A DNA stretch of 7,155 bases from Pseudomonadota bacterium (GTDB taxonomy: Bacteria; Desulfobacterota; Desulfovibrionia; Desulfovibrionales; Desulfovibrionaceae). Numbering within the stretch: the first letter of the stretch is position 1; each line of letters starts with the position of its first letter. The position numbers were made by a program, and so were the translations under genes. Where the stretch lies: NCBI GenBank assembly GCA_023426275.1, contig JAFABC010000093.1:1-7155 (forward strand), in the 5' to 3' direction. Below are positions 5,915-7,155 of the stretch, in pieces. The notes beneath the pieces are model-generated. The model was not told the origin of the DNA. It saw nothing but the letters and a program-made list of their open reading frames with translations, and did not search any database.

Positions 5915-6379
5915 CTAGCGGACCACCACGGTGGAGATGGAGTTCTTGGGCGAACCGGACACGATCTTGCGGCTGACGGCCAGATAGATCAGGGCCTTGC
6001 GCTTTTCATCGTAAAACCGCGTCACCTGGGTGTCCTTGAACAGCACCGAGGTGCCTTCGGAAAAGACCTTCCGCTTTGTCGGGAACTTGGCCGGCAGATT
6101 GATGGCGCAGGTCTGGCGGCAGTCGAGCGAGAACTCGGACGGGTCCTCGGCCAGTCCCACGGCCCCGGACAGGCCGCCGGTGCGGGCCTGGCTCATGTAG
6201 CAGGTGACGCAGGGCACGTCCGGGTCCTCGAAGGCGTTGACGCAGACTTTATGGTTGGCTCCCAGGAGCTTCCATTCGGTGGTGACGCAGCCGACCTCCT
6301 CGGCCACGGCCGGCCGCACGGTGGCGACCGCCGCCAGCACGGCCAGGGCGAACGTCACGAAAACGGGCATCAGGCGCAT
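5915..6379 (-). CDS. creA: CreA family exported protein
   Basis: A 154-residue protein of the CreA family, whose biochemical role is unknown even in E. coli. A signal peptide is clear: a short basic start, a hydrophobic stretch, and a likely cleavage after Ala26 (AVA-EEVG), giving a periplasmic product. Family hallmarks are the FEDPDV segment at 50-55, VTCYMSQARTGGLSG at 58-72, the GLAEDPS stretch, VTRFYDEKRKALIYLA, and SPKNSIS near the C-terminus. The mature part has six cysteines (31, 46, 57, 60, 87, 91), including a CxxC at 57-60. As I recall, the E. coli protein has only the equivalents of 60 and 87. The ATG at 6379 is supported by GAGGT six bases upstream. The sigma-54 activator gene follows 14 nt after its stop, so the two are probably co-transcribed. 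No creB, creC or creD genes accompany it here. Confidence 0.92.
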   Translation of the reverse strand: MRLMPVFVTFALAVLAAVATVRPAVAEEVGCVTTEWKLLGANHKVCVNAFEDPDVPCVTCYMSQARTGGLSGAVGLAEDPSEFSLDCRQTCAINLPAKFPTKRKVFSEGTSVLFKDTQVTRFYDEKRKALIYLAVSRKIVSGSPKNSISTVVVR

Positions 6380-6533
6380 GGTGAAACCTCACGGTAGGGG
6401 GTGAAAGGGATACTGGCCGGCACAATACGAAAAAAGCGGCCGCCCCGCCAGGGCGCGTCCCTTCCCAATCGGGCCGATCGCGGCTACCCTGGCCGGCGGC
6501 CACGGCCGTATATTGAAGGAAGGAGACGACCCC
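6380..6533. other. Divergent intergenic region between creA and the CBS-domain gene
   Basis: This 154-nt gap should hold promoters for both outward-facing genes. I found no convincing -35/-10 pair and no -24/-12 element on either strand. TATATT at 6510-6515 lies too close to the CBS gene's ribosome site and has no matching -35. A GC-rich hairpin (6441-6445 with 6451-6455) followed on the minus strand by a six-T run (6435 to 6430) lies upstream of creA. Its stem is short and 5 nt away from the run, so it is not called as a terminator. Confidence 0.5.
6521..6525 (+). promoter_or_regulatory. Ribosome binding site deciding the CBS-protein start
   Basis: AGGAG, within GAAGGAAGGAGA, ends 8 nt before the ATG at 6534. 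It supports that ATG over the in-frame TTG at 6513, which lies upstream of the site. Confidence 0.85.
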
Positions 6534-7010
6534 ATGATCCGCAAACGCGCCTTCGACGCCTTACGCACCGACGTCATCGCCGTCGACGCCGGAGAAACCC
6601 TGGATGCCGTGGCCGACAAGCTGCGGGACCATCTGGAGAAAAGCCCGGACATGGACGCCGTGGCCGTCATGCGCCAGGGGCGTTTCCTCGGCGTGGTCAG
6701 TCTGCGTACGCTGCTTTCCGATCTGAACGACTGCGCCCTGGAGGCCAGTCTGCGCACGAGCCTCGGCGACGACGATTTCGAAGAAACCTACCGCGAGGCC
6801 TGCCGCCACTGCATGGCCCGCAAAGCCTCCGAGGCCGCCCGGCGCGATATCCCCGTGGTCGCCCCGGCCGATCCCCTGCACCTGGTGCTGGAAGCCATGA
6901 TCAAGGCCGACAGCCGGTTTGCCGCCGTCATCGAAGGCGAGCGCCTGCTCGGTTTCGTGCCCCTGGGAGAGATCTTCCGCGAACTGCGCCGGGAATGCGG
7001 CCAGGAGTAG
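6534..7010 (+). CDS. Two-CBS-domain protein
   Basis: A 158-residue soluble protein made almost entirely of a CBS pair, a fold that commonly binds adenine nucleotides and regulates partner proteins. CBS1 spans about residues 12-64, ending in the typical GRFLGVVSLRTLLSDL. CBS2 spans about 105-152, ending in ERLLGFVPLGEIFREL. No other catalytic or DNA-binding domain is attached. The linker carries Cys67 and a CRHC motif (Cys90, His92, Cys93), which could bind a metal or respond to redox state; this is a guess from residue pattern only. Transcribed away from creA, it stands alone within the window and ends shortly before the hairpin element at 7032-7084. Its partner cannot be deduced from the neighbours. 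The domain call is firm and the function is unknown. Confidence 0.9.
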   Translation: MIRKRAFDALRTDVIAVDAGETLDAVADKLRDHLEKSPDMDAVAVMRQGRFLGVVSLRTLLSDLNDCALEASLRTSLGDDDFEETYREACRHCMARKASEAARRDIPVVAPADPLHLVLEAMIKADSRFAAVIEGERLLGFVPLGEIFRELRRECGQE

Positions 7011-7031
7011 AGGGGAGAGGAAAGAGAAGAT

Positions 7032-7084
7032 GCCTCCGGCGGCCGGGAGGGGCACTGCCCCTCCCGGATCCTCCCGAAAGGGGG
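7032..7084 (+). repeat. Hairpin element after the CBS gene, second copy of the module
   Basis: It opens with GCCTCCGGCGGCC (7032-7044), identical to the element after frdA in gene-relative orientation, 21 nt after the CBS gene stop. A perfect inverted repeat with 12-base arms follows (7043-7054 with 7056-7067), then CCTCC and a second small stem CTCCC-GAAA-GGGGG (7071-7084) closed by a GNRA-type loop. No T-run follows the main stem. It probably acts at the 3' end of the CBS mRNA as a terminator or stabiliser. The opening CCTCC could alternatively pair with GGAGG in the left arm, an option the frdA copy also has (CCTCC with GGGGG). The remaining sequence to 7155 shows no gene that I can support. 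Confidence 0.55.
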
Positions 7085-7155
7085 CGGCGGTCGGCTGCTC
7101 GGTTGTTCGGCGGGGCCTCGAACGTTTGGCGGCGCAATTTCCCCCAGGCAAAGCC

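Noticed and set aside
6430..6455. GC hairpin plus six-T run on the minus strand before creA as a terminator
   Set aside because: The stem is only five base pairs and is separated from the T-run by five bases, and no minus-strand gene upstream needs it.
6513..6533. TTG start giving the CBS protein seven more residues
   Set aside because: The strong AGGAG at 6521-6525 lies inside that extension and is correctly spaced for the ATG at 6534.

Overview
The window is GC-rich, with G or C at most third codon positions. It reads like part of a chromosome from a sulfate-reducing Desulfovibrionaceae bacterium (Desulfovibrio/Solidesulfovibrio-like). That placement is an inference. It rests on a Wolinella-type fumarate reductase, a sigma-54 regulator with many PAS domains, and hairpin elements at gene ends of a style I associate with this group. 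No mobile element, CRISPR array, rRNA or tRNA was seen.

Layout, left to right. Positions 1-234 are non-coding as far as I can tell and hold a strong hairpin element just downstream of frdA. Two minus-strand genes follow: frdA (2067 to 235, flavoprotein) and upstream of it frdC (2738 to 2079, five-helix dihaem cytochrome b), 11 nt apart. A 384-nt control region (2739-3122) separates frdC from a 925-residue sigma-54 enhancer-binding protein (5900 to 3123, minus). Upstream of that, 14 nt away, is creA (6379 to 5915, minus), a small exported protein. A 154-nt divergent gap leads to a plus-strand gene for a two-CBS-domain protein (6534-7010), followed by a second hairpin element related to the one after frdA.

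The most informative part is the control region. On the frdC strand it holds a near-consensus sigma-54 -24/-12 promoter (2949-2964). Upstream are two long palindromes (3058-3081 and 3091-3112) with centres 32 bp apart, embedded in a tandem 33-bp duplication and placed about 131 and 163 bp before the predicted start site. The gene ending 10 bp beyond the second palindrome encodes the kind of activator that binds such sites. The simplest model is a self-contained switch: the PAS-rich activator senses a cytoplasmic signal, binds the tandem sites and turns on frdCA through sigma-54 RNA polymerase. The last PAS domain carries four cysteines, which could make the signal redox-, metal- or haem-linked.

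Open points: the iron-sulfur subunit gene frdB, expected directly after frdA, is not in the 234 nt that follow it here. The CreA homologue has four cysteines beyond the two I recall in the E. coli protein. The CBS protein has a Cys/His cluster between its two domains.
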